Source of the DNA: Carnegiea gigantea
Taxonomy: Eukaryota; Streptophyta; Magnoliopsida; Caryophyllales; Cactaceae
Reading direction: 5' to 3'
Assembly: GCA_029747015.1 (NCBI GenBank)
Contig: JAKOGI010000002.1
Location: forward strand, 1,283,001 to 1,347,000
DNA length: 64,000 bases
Each line of letters opens with the position of its first letter. The stretch's first letter is position 1. Both the position numbers and the translations under genes were made by a program. Shown here in pieces: positions 44,102 through 55,831 of the stretch. The notes below the pieces were generated by a model that did not search any database, was not told where the DNA came from, and saw only the letters and a list, made by a program, of their open reading frames with translations.

Positions 44102-47100
44102 ATTTTAATCTACCTAGTTATTTCCACCTAAAACCTGCCATCTTACTTACTTCAACATTTAATTAAGGTCCGACTAACACTCTCTCGATTGCATAATTGT
44201 CATCCTTTTATTTTGGGTTGTCCCATTTTGAGTGTCCTAGTTTCTTTTTTTATCATTATCATTCACAGTAATTTAACTATATGGCGTTTCAATTATATAA
44301 TATTTTGATTTTTAGTTGTTAATATTTTTATGTCAATGCTTTAAGTGGGTATAGATACAAATATGTTCCGTCAATATATGGTAAGTACTTATCATCAGCA
44401 TTAAACATATTTTAGTATAATTAAGTATAATTCAGCATAATTCAACACAATTTAATACTTAAAAAAGTACTCAATTGATTAAATTTAATTAAACTCAAAT
44501 CACCTATTATTTATGAATAATTATACATATTATATAATGTAAATATGTTTATTATTGTTATTATAAAATTCATTGAAAATTGAAATTTTTTTATGTTATC
44601 TAACTAAAATAAAATGCTTCACTCTTTTACTGACATTATTAAAAATATCAATATTATTATTTTCTTAAAATTTATATTATTTTGATGAATTATTATATTA
44701 TTTAAGTATGACAAATTATGTTAAATTACATAATTATTTTAAGAACCTAATTGGAGTTGTAATACAATTTTTCGGAAAGATGTTGGTCATAAAAAATTAA
44801 TAAATTTACTAACAACTTTCGTATCCAATATATTCATATATCTAACTACCTATTTTTTATCCAAAAAAAAACTACCCCCGTATTTGATTTTTACCCTGTC
44901 TTCTATTATGCAATTTTCATTTAAAGGATTTATGCTAAGAATATCTTGAATGCCTAATCCAGAATGTTTTATAATGTCAACTTCTAATATTCTAACAACT
45001 ATCTAAATATGCATTCTCCGTAGTTCTAATTGTAACTAATTTCAAAATTAAGCTAATAATACAATCCATTGTTTACAATATAGGAAATTGTTATGTTAAT
45101 ACTAAAGCGACAACAACTAAAAACTTATAAGAGAGAGTGCAAGAGCAGACATAGATTTTGTTTATGATATTCAATCAAGGACACATTTGGTCTTTTACAT
45201 TAAATCCCCAGACTGAAAAAAGCTACAAATGTTAACATTTTAGAAAATAACTTTTTTGAGTGAAAAACTATTCCAAGAAACTATTCATCAAACAACCAAA
45301 ATAACTATTTGATAGTCAAACAACTAAAACTACCCCCAAAAGGCCATTCTTGAGCAAAAAATCATTCAAAAAGTAATTTACAAAACACCCCCATAATATT
45401 GTTGATTAACTTAGAGATATGGCAGTTTTGTATCTTATTCGACAAGCTAGGGTTTTGGAGTGTATGTAGCCGCGGCAAGCCATGTAAATACACGGCCATA
45501 ATGTACTTTGGAAGAGCAAGAATGATTTAATACAACACAAATACTTTCTTCCAAAAATCAAAATCTTCAAGTATGCAACCACCGCGAAGTAATGTCCCTG
45601 TTGCTCGGCCAACCCTTAACTTCTCCAGATCAATGGCCATGCACCAAACCATTGTATTTACTTGTGTAACGGGGGACTTCATATATTATTTTTTTTGGTG
45701 CTGGGGACTTCATATATTATGGAGTATATCATGGTCCAAGTTGTATACAACTTGACATGTTTAAAATGTGTAAATCACGCTAAAAGTGAAAATATTGAAC
45801 TGGTGACAAAGTCACAATCTCTTGCAGGGATGAGTCGTAATAATTCTTAATGAATAAAAATGTGGATCCTACAAATATAGGCCGATTAATATTATTATTT
45901 TGAGGATTTTTTTGGGGGGGGGGTGGCGGTCTGGGCTAGCCCGTTTTGTTTTATTAAGTCCAATTAGAGAAGAAACAGGTTTAAGGCCCATATCTAACAA
46001 CAGAGGCCCGGAAGATATTGCTCCTATAGTTATACTTATACGTACCTTGTATTTTTTTAAGTTAATAAAAAAGTTTTTTTTTGGAGGGGGGGGGGGGGAA
46101 CCTTACACGTTGAATTTTATGATAACATGACGAGTTTAACCAGAACTCATCTATCGTTTGAGAAATTTACCGGTACTTTACATTTTTACGAACATATCGA
46201 ATGTGTTTGGAATTCCTACGCTGGAACCCATCAAATTTCTTGACGCCAGTCCAGTTTAATCTTTTGAGTGCTCGGCCCAATTATTGGGCTGTCGAATTGC
46301 CCGCAAATACCTAGGCTTGTTCCGACTTTAGCCTGTTCACAATTCAGCTAACTCTTTAGTTTGGGCCCGAGTTGGGAGTCTTTGGGCCGATAGGAGATCA
46401 CAAACAATGGGCGAGAAAGTCTGAACCTTGTAAACACTTAAAGGCAGTACTTAGTTGGAAGAAAAATAGTTTTCTTGAAAAATCATTTTCAATGGAAAAG
46501 GTTTTTCCAAGGAAAACTATTTTCCTTCCCCATTTTCTGTTGTTTCATACAAGATACATCATTCACTACGAAAAAATGAAAACGTCAACTGAATTGTTTA
46601 AGTAGCAAAAAATATCGACTGAGTGGTCGTAGTACAGATAAATGTTGGCCGAATGAATGAATATTGGCTTAAACTTCATCTTTCAGCTTTTTGAAATATT
46701 TAATTGGCTAAAAATATAGATTCAATTTCCATGATGAAGAAAAATGTTAACTAAATGAAGGAATATCGTGTTCTAAATCTGAATTGAGCCTATTTTAATC
46801 TTTTCTGATTGATGATCAAGTTTGATCCAAACTGCTAGAATTACCCTAGTGGTAAAAAATATTGACTGCATTGTTTAAGTAGCGAAAAATATTAATTGAA
46901 TTATCATAGTGGAAAAAAAATGTTATCAAAATGAAAGAATGTGGAGTTCAAAATTTGAAGATGAATTTATTTAATCCTTTTTTTCTGATGGTCAAGTTCC
47001 AATCTAAAACGTTGAAATTGTTCCAATGGCGAATCAACTGAATTATTTTAATAAAAAAATATCGATTAAAATAAATATTGACCAAATGAAAGTAATTTAA

Positions 47101-47718
47101 GCTCAAAACCTAAATTTGAGTTTATTTTAATTTTTTGTATTGGATAGTCAAGTTTCGATCTAAACCGTTGAAATTCAGTTTTGCACCTAAATTTGGACTG
47201 ATCACATCATCCAAGAGTTGAACGGAGAAAATCATTTTTCCATCTTCTCAAAAAAGAAATCATTTTCTTCCATTTGGGGAAAATTATTTTTCTTGAAAAA
47301 TAGTTTTCCATCTTCTATTGTGCGAAATAACAAAAAATTAAAAAGTTATTTTCCCCCAATCAAACACTACCTTGGTAAAAAATATTTTTCAAAGGGATAT
47401 TTTTTTAATTTTCAAAAGGGGCATTGTTCCAAAATTGAATTTGCTAATGACAGTTCATCAGACAAAATACAACTATTTTCCTCAAATTAACTGTTGTTGT
47501 TCTCTCCATACTTCATCAAATTATTATATGGCCATTTCAACTGCTTTACAACTTTTTCTTTAAAAAAAGTGTAAAATCATTTAGATGCTGCTATTATCTG
47601 AACAAGATAGCATTATTGTTGTTTGACTATAAATGGAACATTCATGTCAAAAGCTGTGATTTAATTATGAATGTGGATCCACTCCACAATCACAATTGAC
47701 ATTTGACGGTAATATTTT
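44102..47718. other. AT-rich intergenic DNA with decayed repeats
   Basis: No gene is supported. It holds G10 (45914-45923) and G13 (46086-46098) runs and the module-1-like fragment at 45540-45632. Between 46450 and 47400 there are many GGAAAA/TTTTCC phrases (AAAAATAGTTTTC, ATTTTCCTT). These face each other across about 800 bases and resemble the ends of the MITE family at 59231, but the boundaries are not clear. Confidence 0.45.
45540..45632. repeat. Dispersed copy of the left edge of module 1
   Basis: TCAAAATCTTCAAGTATGCAACC followed by GCGAAGTAATGTCC and GCTCGGCCAACCCTTA closely matches 3675-3745. The rest of module 1 does not follow, so this is a fragment about 40 kb from the other copies. 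Confidence 0.65.

Positions 47719-47812
<94 letters not shown>
47719..47812. repeat. Compound microsatellite (CA)n(TA)n
   Basis: Seven CA units pass into about 40 TA units. Confidence 0.95.
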
Positions 47813-47814
<2 letters not shown>

Positions 47815-49432
47815 TGAGTTCAAATGCTACAACTGTAATGTTCTGTAAATATTTATTAAGATTTTATTTGCAATATGTGATTTAAAGTTATCATAATAAA
47901 TAGTATTTTTTTAGCTATTTTAATGAATTAAAAAGGAAATAAATTACAGAGATATTAATGTTATTATTCCTAAAATTTTAAATAATATTCAGAAAATATT
48001 TTAGCTAAAATTTTAAAACAAACTATACATAGCATAGATTTAACGACTAACTTGATGTTTTAAATGCATAAATGTGTACTTTGTAACTCCTCATTTATTT
48101 TTTTGTTGTAAGTTGTGACCCTTTTTTTTTTTTTTCAAGAGAAAAAAACATATGTTGACTTTGTGAGTGAGTATTGTGAACGGATGTTAAGCTGCGTGTT
48201 TTATTGGCATAGATTTGTCGGCCTTGGATTGGTGAAATTCAGAGGAAGGGACCTTAGCAGCAGCCCAACAGTGACACTCCATTGATGTAATTTAATTGGG
48301 GCAACCAAAGCCTCCCACTGATTCATTTTATTAAGGGTTGATTAATCTCCACGTTGGTTCAAATGAAAGGATCTTAGCTTGGATTTTATACGAGCAATGT
48401 TCACTGAATTATTTCTACTATAGGTATTCAAATTTATTAATAATAGTAATTTTGGAATCTCGTATTTTCAAATATTTGATCTCACAAGATTGTAACATTG
48501 GATCTATTTTTATAATGCCTTATGAAGGGGAGATTTTAGGAATGAAAGGATGAAGATAAAACATATCTTCTTTTTTAACGTTCCATATTTTAGATTTCAA
48601 TATATGAGACCTTTAATTAGAAAATTAATTTTAATATCATATCTAATAATCAATGTAATAAAAAAATAATACTTGTAAACTCAAGTCACACTTTGTATCA
48701 AATTCTTATAGTTGGTCTTTCTAATAATAAAATAAATGAAAGGGAATACTAATCATTGACTTATTTTAAATTAGATGAAGTCTGTTTAAATTTTGATCAT
48801 ACTCAAAAGCTTCATATAAATTATTTTTGGGTACAAAAGAGGGGCAACGCCTTAAAGAAAAGCCTCATATAAATTATGAGTGTACTCAAAAATCAAAATG
48901 CCCTTTTTTAAAAATTCTTTGTGCGAATTAAACATAAACACCGTTACAAAAGATCTGAAAACAACTTTTATGAATTGTAAGTGACACCTACCCAAAATAT
49001 CTAATTTAATTATATTGTTCAATCATTTAATTTGAATAATTAAATGTGGGGCTATGACGTCAACTCGATTTATGAGGCAGCGAAGTGGCCACGTCCAAGT
49101 GTGCATAACAAGTGAGACTGGGAAACAAAAATATACCACGGCAGTCCGGTCTATAAGTATTTCGCATTTAAGCAGGGTTCAAGAAAGAGTCCCATCTCAA
49201 TAGGTGTATTATGGACAGACTAATCTGACTTTATCAATGGCTAATCCTAAAATTTGAATCCATAACCTTTTAGTCACACAGAGGCAATATTATTATTACT
49301 CAAGCCCCTTATTGGAAACAAAAATATAAACCTCTTAAATTGCTACGTTCCAAGTTGTAGATGTCGTTGTAGCCTAAAAGCTGTCTTCTGGACGACCTTT
49401 TTTGGTAGAGAGGGGGTGATTGTCCAAACTAA
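47813..49432. other. AT-rich intergenic DNA
   Basis: No gene is supported. T-run at 48120-48136. A short AATTTGAATCCATAACC phrase near 49251 looks like a reversed box B, but without a box A partner. Confidence 0.4.
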
Positions 49433-49435
49433 TGA

Positions 49436-50835
49436 GCGCCTTTTTTTTTTTTTTTTTTTAATGATAAGGTGTAGTTCTAAGTTATAAAAAAATATAATGA
49501 GCTATAGGAAGTTATAAATAGTTATAAGAATTGTAAAAAAATTGTAAGAAGGAATAAGAATATGTAAGCAAGAAAATGTAAAGAGTTGTTAAATTATTGA
49601 ACAGTTTTATAGTATACTTTATATATATATATATATATATCTATATATATACTATATTTATATATATATATATTATATATATATGCATATTGTTGTTGTT
49701 TAAGTTATGATTATGAAATAACATATAATATAGTAGCCATATTTATGAAATAAAATTGATACTATCAACAAACAAATTATTTATTCATATTATTGAAACA
49801 AATTTTTTTTTACAATGATTTTTTTGGTTGCAATAATATTAAAATAATATAATTAATGAAAATAAATCTTTAAACAAGTTAATTATATAATAATGATATA
49901 AATTCAACCCATAAATTTTTTCATTCACGATTTTCTACACTTGAGGTGATTTTTTATATTGACATTAGTTTGACCTTCCTACAAGCAAATTATAATAAAA
50001 ACAACCAATTTTTTTTTGACAAAATTGAATAGAACTCTTAAAATGAAACTCGTCATCACATCCCACAATTAAGAACTATAGCCACCTGAAGGAGTGAAGC
50101 AGTGGTTCAACTATCATCTTTATGAATAACAGTCGAGAGAACTTTTGGAGTATTGAAGGGGATCGAGATAGAAAATATTGACAGACAGAATACCCCAAAT
50201 TAGACTGGAGTAACAGCTTGAGATAATCATTGCCGGTACTTTTCACAATTTTATTATTCTACATAATAAGGGCATATTAATCTCAGCAAGAGACCCAAAT
50301 ATGATAGCCATCAAATTGTCATGGATAAAATTAGGGATGAAGTAGCTGCAATGATTTCGTCACATATAGTTTAAGAGTTTACATATGTATATGATTCAAA
50401 CTCAAATATGAATGCAATTTTTGTATTAGAGTTTTAAAAGCATGTTAACTTATTTCATCTGTAATGATATAAATTGTTGACGTCAAAACTCAAATATAAT
50501 TCACGTCGTCAAATTCTGTTTTTATGTTTATATAAATGCTATGTTCATAAAAATATTGACAAAATTTTTATATCGATAGCACGATTAAAAAAAATATACC
50601 TACTTCTATAATTAATATAAAAAATATATGACTTATGGAACGTTATACAAAAAATATATCTGGAGATGTAAGAAAATGTAAGGAAATGTAATAAGATGTA
50701 ATAAGATGTAAGAAAATATAAGAAGATGTAAGGATCATATTCAGGACGTAAGGAATTGCAAGGAAATGTAAGAAGCTACAAAGAGCTATACAAGTTGTAA
50801 GCTAAATCTTCCCAATCACAAAAAAGAATAGGACC
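49436..50835 (-). mobile_element. Larger relative of the 10.5-kb MITE, inverted
   Basis: The right end, reverse-complemented, reads GGTCCTATTCTTTTTTGTG, like the termini at 929 and 11221. The left end, GCGCCTTTTTTTTTT, is a decayed partner. TGA flanks both sides (49433-49435 and 50836-50838). The reverse complement of 49540-49620 matches 11055-11130 (TAATTTAACAACTCTTTACA against CAATTTAACAACTCCTTACA). That of 50475-50575 matches 10670-10760. Arrays of AAGATGTAAG-like units lie near 50650-50770. No coding frame. It includes the (AT)n stretch at 49620-49684. Confidence 0.6.
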
Positions 50836-50838
50836 TGA

Positions 50839-51456
50839 ATCACCAACTTTTTCAGACCACTTTTCTCATGTTGTAACTTAGTCTATTGCTCCACCAAAAC
50901 TTATTACTGTTAATGTATTCTTTAAATATTAGATAACTCGACTGTAAAATAATCATTATTACAGGTTTAAATTCAAATTGCACATGTATTAATCATTACA
51001 TCTTGTTCCATCGTAAGTTTTATTTTTTCATCTTGGATCAGAGGTATATATTAAAATGCACCATTCCATAAAAGTTAACATCTACAATGGAATAGTTGTA
51101 CTCCTTTAAATGTCAATAATAACTCAATTTTGATAAAAAGAAGTCTAAAGATTTAAAAATAAGGTGTTAAATATGGAATATACGCATCGATAATTGTTTT
51201 TTTTGGGGGGCATTGGTTCTTAACATTAATGACTAGGCAAATATCTCATTTACTCATTTTCGTAGCTGAAGTTAAAGATGCATAATGTTAGCCGTTGACC
51301 CATGCTAGGCACGTGCATTTATTAAATTGCAGTTATTAAAAGTACTGTGAAATGCTTGAGTTATAATATTCTCTATTATTTAGAAAAATAATCTCTTCAT
51401 TAATACACATGTGTATTAATCTTTAAAACATTGGGTATTCTTTCTTCATTTATTTA
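50839..51456. other. AT-rich spacer
   Basis: I see no gene, RNA or clear repeat here, only a T-then-G tract at about 51198-51211. Confidence 0.4.
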
Positions 51457-51820
51457 GGGCGTGTTCGGCAACAGCGTTTTGGGTAGCGTTTGGCGTTCTG
51501 ACTAAATCAATACACTCATCACGTAATTTTTAGTCAGTGTTTACCGTTTTAAGTAGCGTTTTTGAAAAGTTAATAGTATTAATATTTTACATTCAAAAGT
51601 AGCGTTTCATATTTTTTTACCAAAAATTACCCTTTGGGAATTTTATCTTTGAAAATTATCTATATCCTTTTATGTCAATTTACATTAATCAGTTAATCCA
51701 ACAGCTAAATTTACCGGACACATTTTATTCAACTGCTCTTCAAAATAGCTATCCGCTAGTAGCTAAATTAGAAACGCTATCCGCTACCTGAGCAGATAGC
51801 TAATTTTGCCGAATATGACC
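51457..51820. mobile_element. Tourist-like MITE, 364 bp
   Basis: The left end reads GGGCGTGTTCGGCAA. The right end, reverse-complemented, reads GGTCATATTCGGCAA. TTA flanks both sides (51454-51456 and 51821-51823). The inside carries repeated TAGCGTTT and GCTATCCGCTA phrases and no coding frame. The termini and 3-bp duplication fit PIF/Harbinger-type MITEs; this family is distinct from that at 929. Confidence 0.75.
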
Positions 51821-51823
51821 TTA

Positions 51824-52069
51824 ATCCAATGAGATGAGATTAAGAGTCTCATTAAAATAACGTTTTACATTTAAAATCAACTATATTATTTACGCTTCAC
51901 TTTCATGCATCAAGACCCCAATATTCACACTCTTCATAGATAAATATTACATATGTTTTTTTAATTGTAACATTAAATCCTAAATTGAAAATTTTTAAAT
52001 AAAGAATAAATACTAAATATTAATTGTCAATGAAGTATGTGTTATAACTCCAGTATTTGCACTCAATTT

Positions 52070-52101
<32 letters not shown>

Positions 52102-52478
52102 TATGAATATAAAGTAGAAAATTGCTCCAAGGAATAGAAACTGGAAAGCGGTGTGCCTGTCGAGAAGATTGACAATGATAATGCACATTGAAAACGATAA
52201 TGATTTCAGCTTCGACTTCCAATGCTCCACATATGCCCCCCGTCCGCATATTATTCGTCGTCATGACATATGAGGGTGCTTTCTATAACTCTCTCTAATT
52301 TCCCATTTCATTGGAAACTGAGTAGATTTTTTTTGTGCTTTCTTTTTAAACAGTGGAATATTTACCCTTTTTTGTGCTAGCTGTTTTACTAACTTGGGGG
52401 GTTTGGGGGGGGGGGGGCTTCGGTTTTGGCGTAGTCAAGTTATTATTTGTCAATATGTAAAGGGTTAAAATATTCTTA
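51824..52478. other. Intergenic DNA with microsatellite and G-tract
   Basis: Contains (TA)n(GA)n at about 52068-52101 and a G6-TTT-G13 run at 52396-52417 just left of the Harbinger element. No gene is supported. Confidence 0.55.
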
Positions 52479-52502
52479 TAAGGACATCCCCAGCTCGTGG
52501 CC

Positions 52503-52560
52503 CGCGTGACAGTTGCTGGGCTCGCGTGTAACACGTATCGGCTTCAGCCTCTGTCACGCG
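52503..52560. repeat. Subterminal 10-bp inverted repeat
   Basis: CGCGTGACAG (52503-52512) pairs perfectly with CTGTCACGCG (52551-52560), 21 bases inside the left terminus. Such GC-rich subterminal palindromes may be transposase-accessory binding sites; that is inference. Confidence 0.75.
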
Positions 52561-52730
52561 TGTTATGGACCCCGAGGTGGAATTCCAGTGAGTTCCGCCC
52601 TGCGTGTAATTTTTTTTTGTCCTTTTGTGGCTCAAAAACAGAGAGTTTTGGGATGAGCATTAAAGGGTGCGCTGCGTTTTGGGGAAAAGTTGGGAAAAAG
52701 CAACAATTCAATGCTGTGAACGTTGGAAGA

Positions 52731-52793
52731 TGGGAATTTGTGCACAGTAAAAGCAAATGTCTGGGAATTTGTGCACAGTAAAAGCAAATGTCT
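52731..52793. repeat. 31-bp tandem doublet
   Basis: TGGGAATTTGTGCACAGTAA and the following bases occur twice, 31 bases apart, within the Harbinger 5' region. Confidence 0.85.
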
Positions 52794-53242
52794 GTTGTGC
52801 CAAACGGATATGGGTTGGAAGCTTTAGTTTTTATTTTGAATAATTTTAATTTGGGTATAAATATTAGTAGTAGGGTTATGGAATATAAAATCTGAAATTT
52901 TTTATTACTCTCAATTTGAAATTTTGTCAATTTGGCTAGTACTTTGAAAAATTTGGAACCTATTTGGGAGTGAAGAAGCCAAAATTTGTGGTATGTGATA
53001 AATAATTTTTTGTAGTTGTTTATGTTTTTTTTAATTAAGTAATTATTTTGGAGTTGTATATTTCAACTAATAATTGTTCTCTATTTGTTTGTTGTTGGAG
53101 ATATTTGGGAAGTGTTTTGAAAGTGAAGAATCAAGATAAAGTCAAGTGAAATGAAGGAATTTGTAAGTAATTTATTTTACACATATTTATTCTTTATTTC
53201 ATGTGTAAATTTGTTTGTATAAGTTTAATTATAAAATGCTTA

Positions 53243-54254
53243 GAATATTGAAAATTGAAAATTTTAATTAGTTTAATTTCTTTGTTAAGTTAGTAAATTG
53301 TAATTAACATTCGTATGTTTAAATGTATATGATAACATGTTAAATCACATTATTAGTTTAGAGACGCTTATATGTGTAAATTTTAATTGTTAGATTAGGT
53401 TTATGTTCTTGGATGTTTTGTTTAATATTTAAAAGAATTTTCATGAATGTGCTAGTTGGTGAAAATTAAAATTAGAAATATTGAAAATTGAGAATTTTAA
53501 TTAGTTTAATTTCTTTGTTAAGTTAGTAAATTGTAATTAACATTCGTATGTTTAAATGTATATGACAACATGTTAAATCACATTATTAGTTTAGAGAAGC
53601 TTATATGTGTAAATTTTAATTGTTAGATTAGGTTTATGTTCTTGGATGTTTTGTTTAATATTTAAAAGAATTTTCATGAATGTGTTAGTTGGTGAAAATT
53701 AAAATTAGAAATACTGAAAATTGAAAATTTTAATTAGTTTAATTTCTTTGTTAAGTTAGTAAATTGTAATTAACATTCATATGTTTAAATGTATATGATA
53801 ACATGTTAAATCACATTATTAGTTTAGAGAAGCTTATATGTGTAAATTTTAGTTGTTAGATTAGGATTATGTTTTGGGATGTTTTGTTTAATATTTAAAA
53901 GAATTTTCATGAATGTGTTAGTTGGTGAAAATTAAAATTAGAAATATTGAAAATTGAAAATTTTAATTAGTTTAATTTCTTTGTTAAGTTAGTAAATTGT
54001 AATTAACATTTCTTTGTTAAGTTAGTAAATTGTAATTAACATTCGTATGTTTAAATGTATATGATAACATGTTAAATCACATTATTAGTTTAGAGAAGCT
54101 TATATGTGTCAATTTTAGTTGTTAGATTAGGTTTATGTTCTTGGATGTTTTGTTTAATATTTAAAAGAATTTCCATGAATGTGTTAGTTGATGAAAATTA
54201 AAATCAGAAATATTGAAAATTGAAAATTTTAATTAGTTTAATTTCTTTGTTAAA
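53243..54254. repeat. 233-bp tandem array upstream of Harbinger ORF1
   Basis: GAAATATTGAAAATTGA-type unit starts fall at 53243, 53476, 53708, 53941 and 54207. Spacing is 232-233 bases apart from the last, which is longer because a 33-base piece (TTTCTTTGTTAAGTTAGTAA and on) is doubled near 54008. Units are nearly identical. The array ends about 30 bases before the likely ORF1 ATG, so it would lie in the promoter, 5' UTR or a 5' intron. Confidence 0.9.
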
Positions 54255-54283
54255 AACAAACCACGATGTAGGTGAACCTTCAA

Positions 54284-55562
54284 ATGGACCCGAATGAGAT
54301 AGAATCATTCATACATTTACTTACCGGGGACAAGTCACAAAGTGAACGTGGAAATAGTTCAAACCTTCCCCCATGCCCCCCCAAATTGGCAACATTACCC
54401 ACCACCATATAACCCCCCACCTTATTCCCAACAATATCCGGCACAATACCCTACAAGTTGGGAACATTACCGTCCACCACAGAACATCCCTCCACAAAGT
54501 TATAGCTACGGATCAATGCCCCTTCTATGTTACCCGCCTCAACCTCTTCGTACAACCTCAGCAGCACCTCAACCTTCTCGTACGACCTCACCACCACCTC
54601 GTCCTCCGCCTAGTAATAACCCCAACAATAAGGAAGGTGGTGTGCAGCCCCCCAAGTGGACACTAGAGGAGGATTGCCGCTTAGTGAAGTCATGGATTAA
54701 TGTGAGCACGAATCCAATCGTTGGCGAAGATCAAAAGCTATCTGGCTTTTGGACTAAGGTGGCAAACACATTCAACCAACATGCTCCCGATGGAGCTTCA
54801 AAGAGAATGAGGAAGGTGTGCAACGCCCGATGGAATCGAGCCGCTCCATTAGTATCGAAATGGTGCGCTTGTGTGGCTCAGGCATACCGGGCGAATCCAA
54901 GTGGTACAACTGAGGATGACATAATGCAAAACGCTCAAGATCTTTATGTTGCTATGGTTGGCAAAACATTTGATCTCATGCATTGGTGGGTGTTGCTGAA
55001 GGATCAGCCTAAATGGGAGACCTTCTGCGATCAATCTGGAGAAGCGTCTTCTAAACGACTCAGAGTAACTGAGGTGGGCCCGTACTCTGAGAGTGACTCC
55101 CTTAGCACCCCCACCACCCCTACTACCCTTGCAAATCCTTTCAGTGAGAGTACACCAACTGAGGTCGTTGGAGGGCTTATCCGCCCTATCGGAACAAAAG
55201 CTGCCAAGAGAAAGGCGAAGGAGCTAGGTACAGACCCCGTATTGGATATCGTCACTATAGAAATGTCGGTGATACGGACAACTAACGAGAAGAATAGCAC
55301 CATGTTTGAGCAATATGCCCTGGCCCAAAAGAAGAAGGCGGAAGCAGCTATGAAAGTTGTTGAGCTAAGAGATCGACATCTATCCTTGGAAGAAAGGAAG
55401 CAGCGCCTTAAGGAGATGAAGTACGAGGACAAGATTTTGAAAATGAACATAGCGGAGATGTGTCCTGAAGATCAAGCACGCTATGGCCCCATTCAGGAAG
55501 AAATTAGGAGTCGCTATCGTCAAAACTCGTCCTCGTCTGATATTGACCTTAATTTAGATTAA
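54284..55562 (+). pseudogene. Harbinger ORF1, Myb/trihelix-like DNA-binding protein
   Basis: The likely start is the ATG at 54284 (MDPNEIESFIHLL). That frame leaves the main frame at a C7 run near 54375-54382, a 1-base indel. The main frame then runs open to 55562. It has a Pro/Tyr/Gln-rich start, a Myb/trihelix-like domain (PPKWTLEEDCRLVKSWINVS, FWTKVANTFNQHAP, CNARWNRAAPLVSKWCACV), then the DLMHWWVLLKDQPKW block. It ends in a Glu/Lys-rich helix similar to the NAM-associated C-terminal region. In PIF/Harbinger elements this protein binds the termini with the transposase and helps import it to the nucleus. Apart from the C-run the gene is intact. Confidence 0.82.
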
Positions 55563-55831
55563 TCGCTAATTTATAATTTTTAGTTTTATTGTGTTTTCAT
55601 GGAACAGTTGTTGTGGTAGAAACATTTCCCTTTGTTTAATGGCATATTTAATTCCATGTTGTCTCCAAATTCAGTCTAAGTTGTTTCCAATTTGATGCTT
55701 TGTGTAGAAATTCGCAATTACTTGTTTCGAAGTTATTATTTTTTTATTTGTCAGAAATTAAAAATTTGTCTCATATAATGTATATTTGAATTACATTTAT
55801 AATTTTAATTTAAATGCACAGGTATTGAACA
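55563..55831. other. Spacer between Harbinger ORF1 and transposase
   Basis: About 270 bases of AT-rich DNA with no coding frame. It must hold the ORF1 3' end and the transposase 5' signals, or an intron if the two are cotranscribed. Confidence 0.6.

Noticed and set aside
53243..54254. CRISPR-like or satellite interpretation of the 233-bp repeats
   Set aside because: Units are contiguous with no unique spacers, and the array is confined within a Harbinger element in a plant genome.
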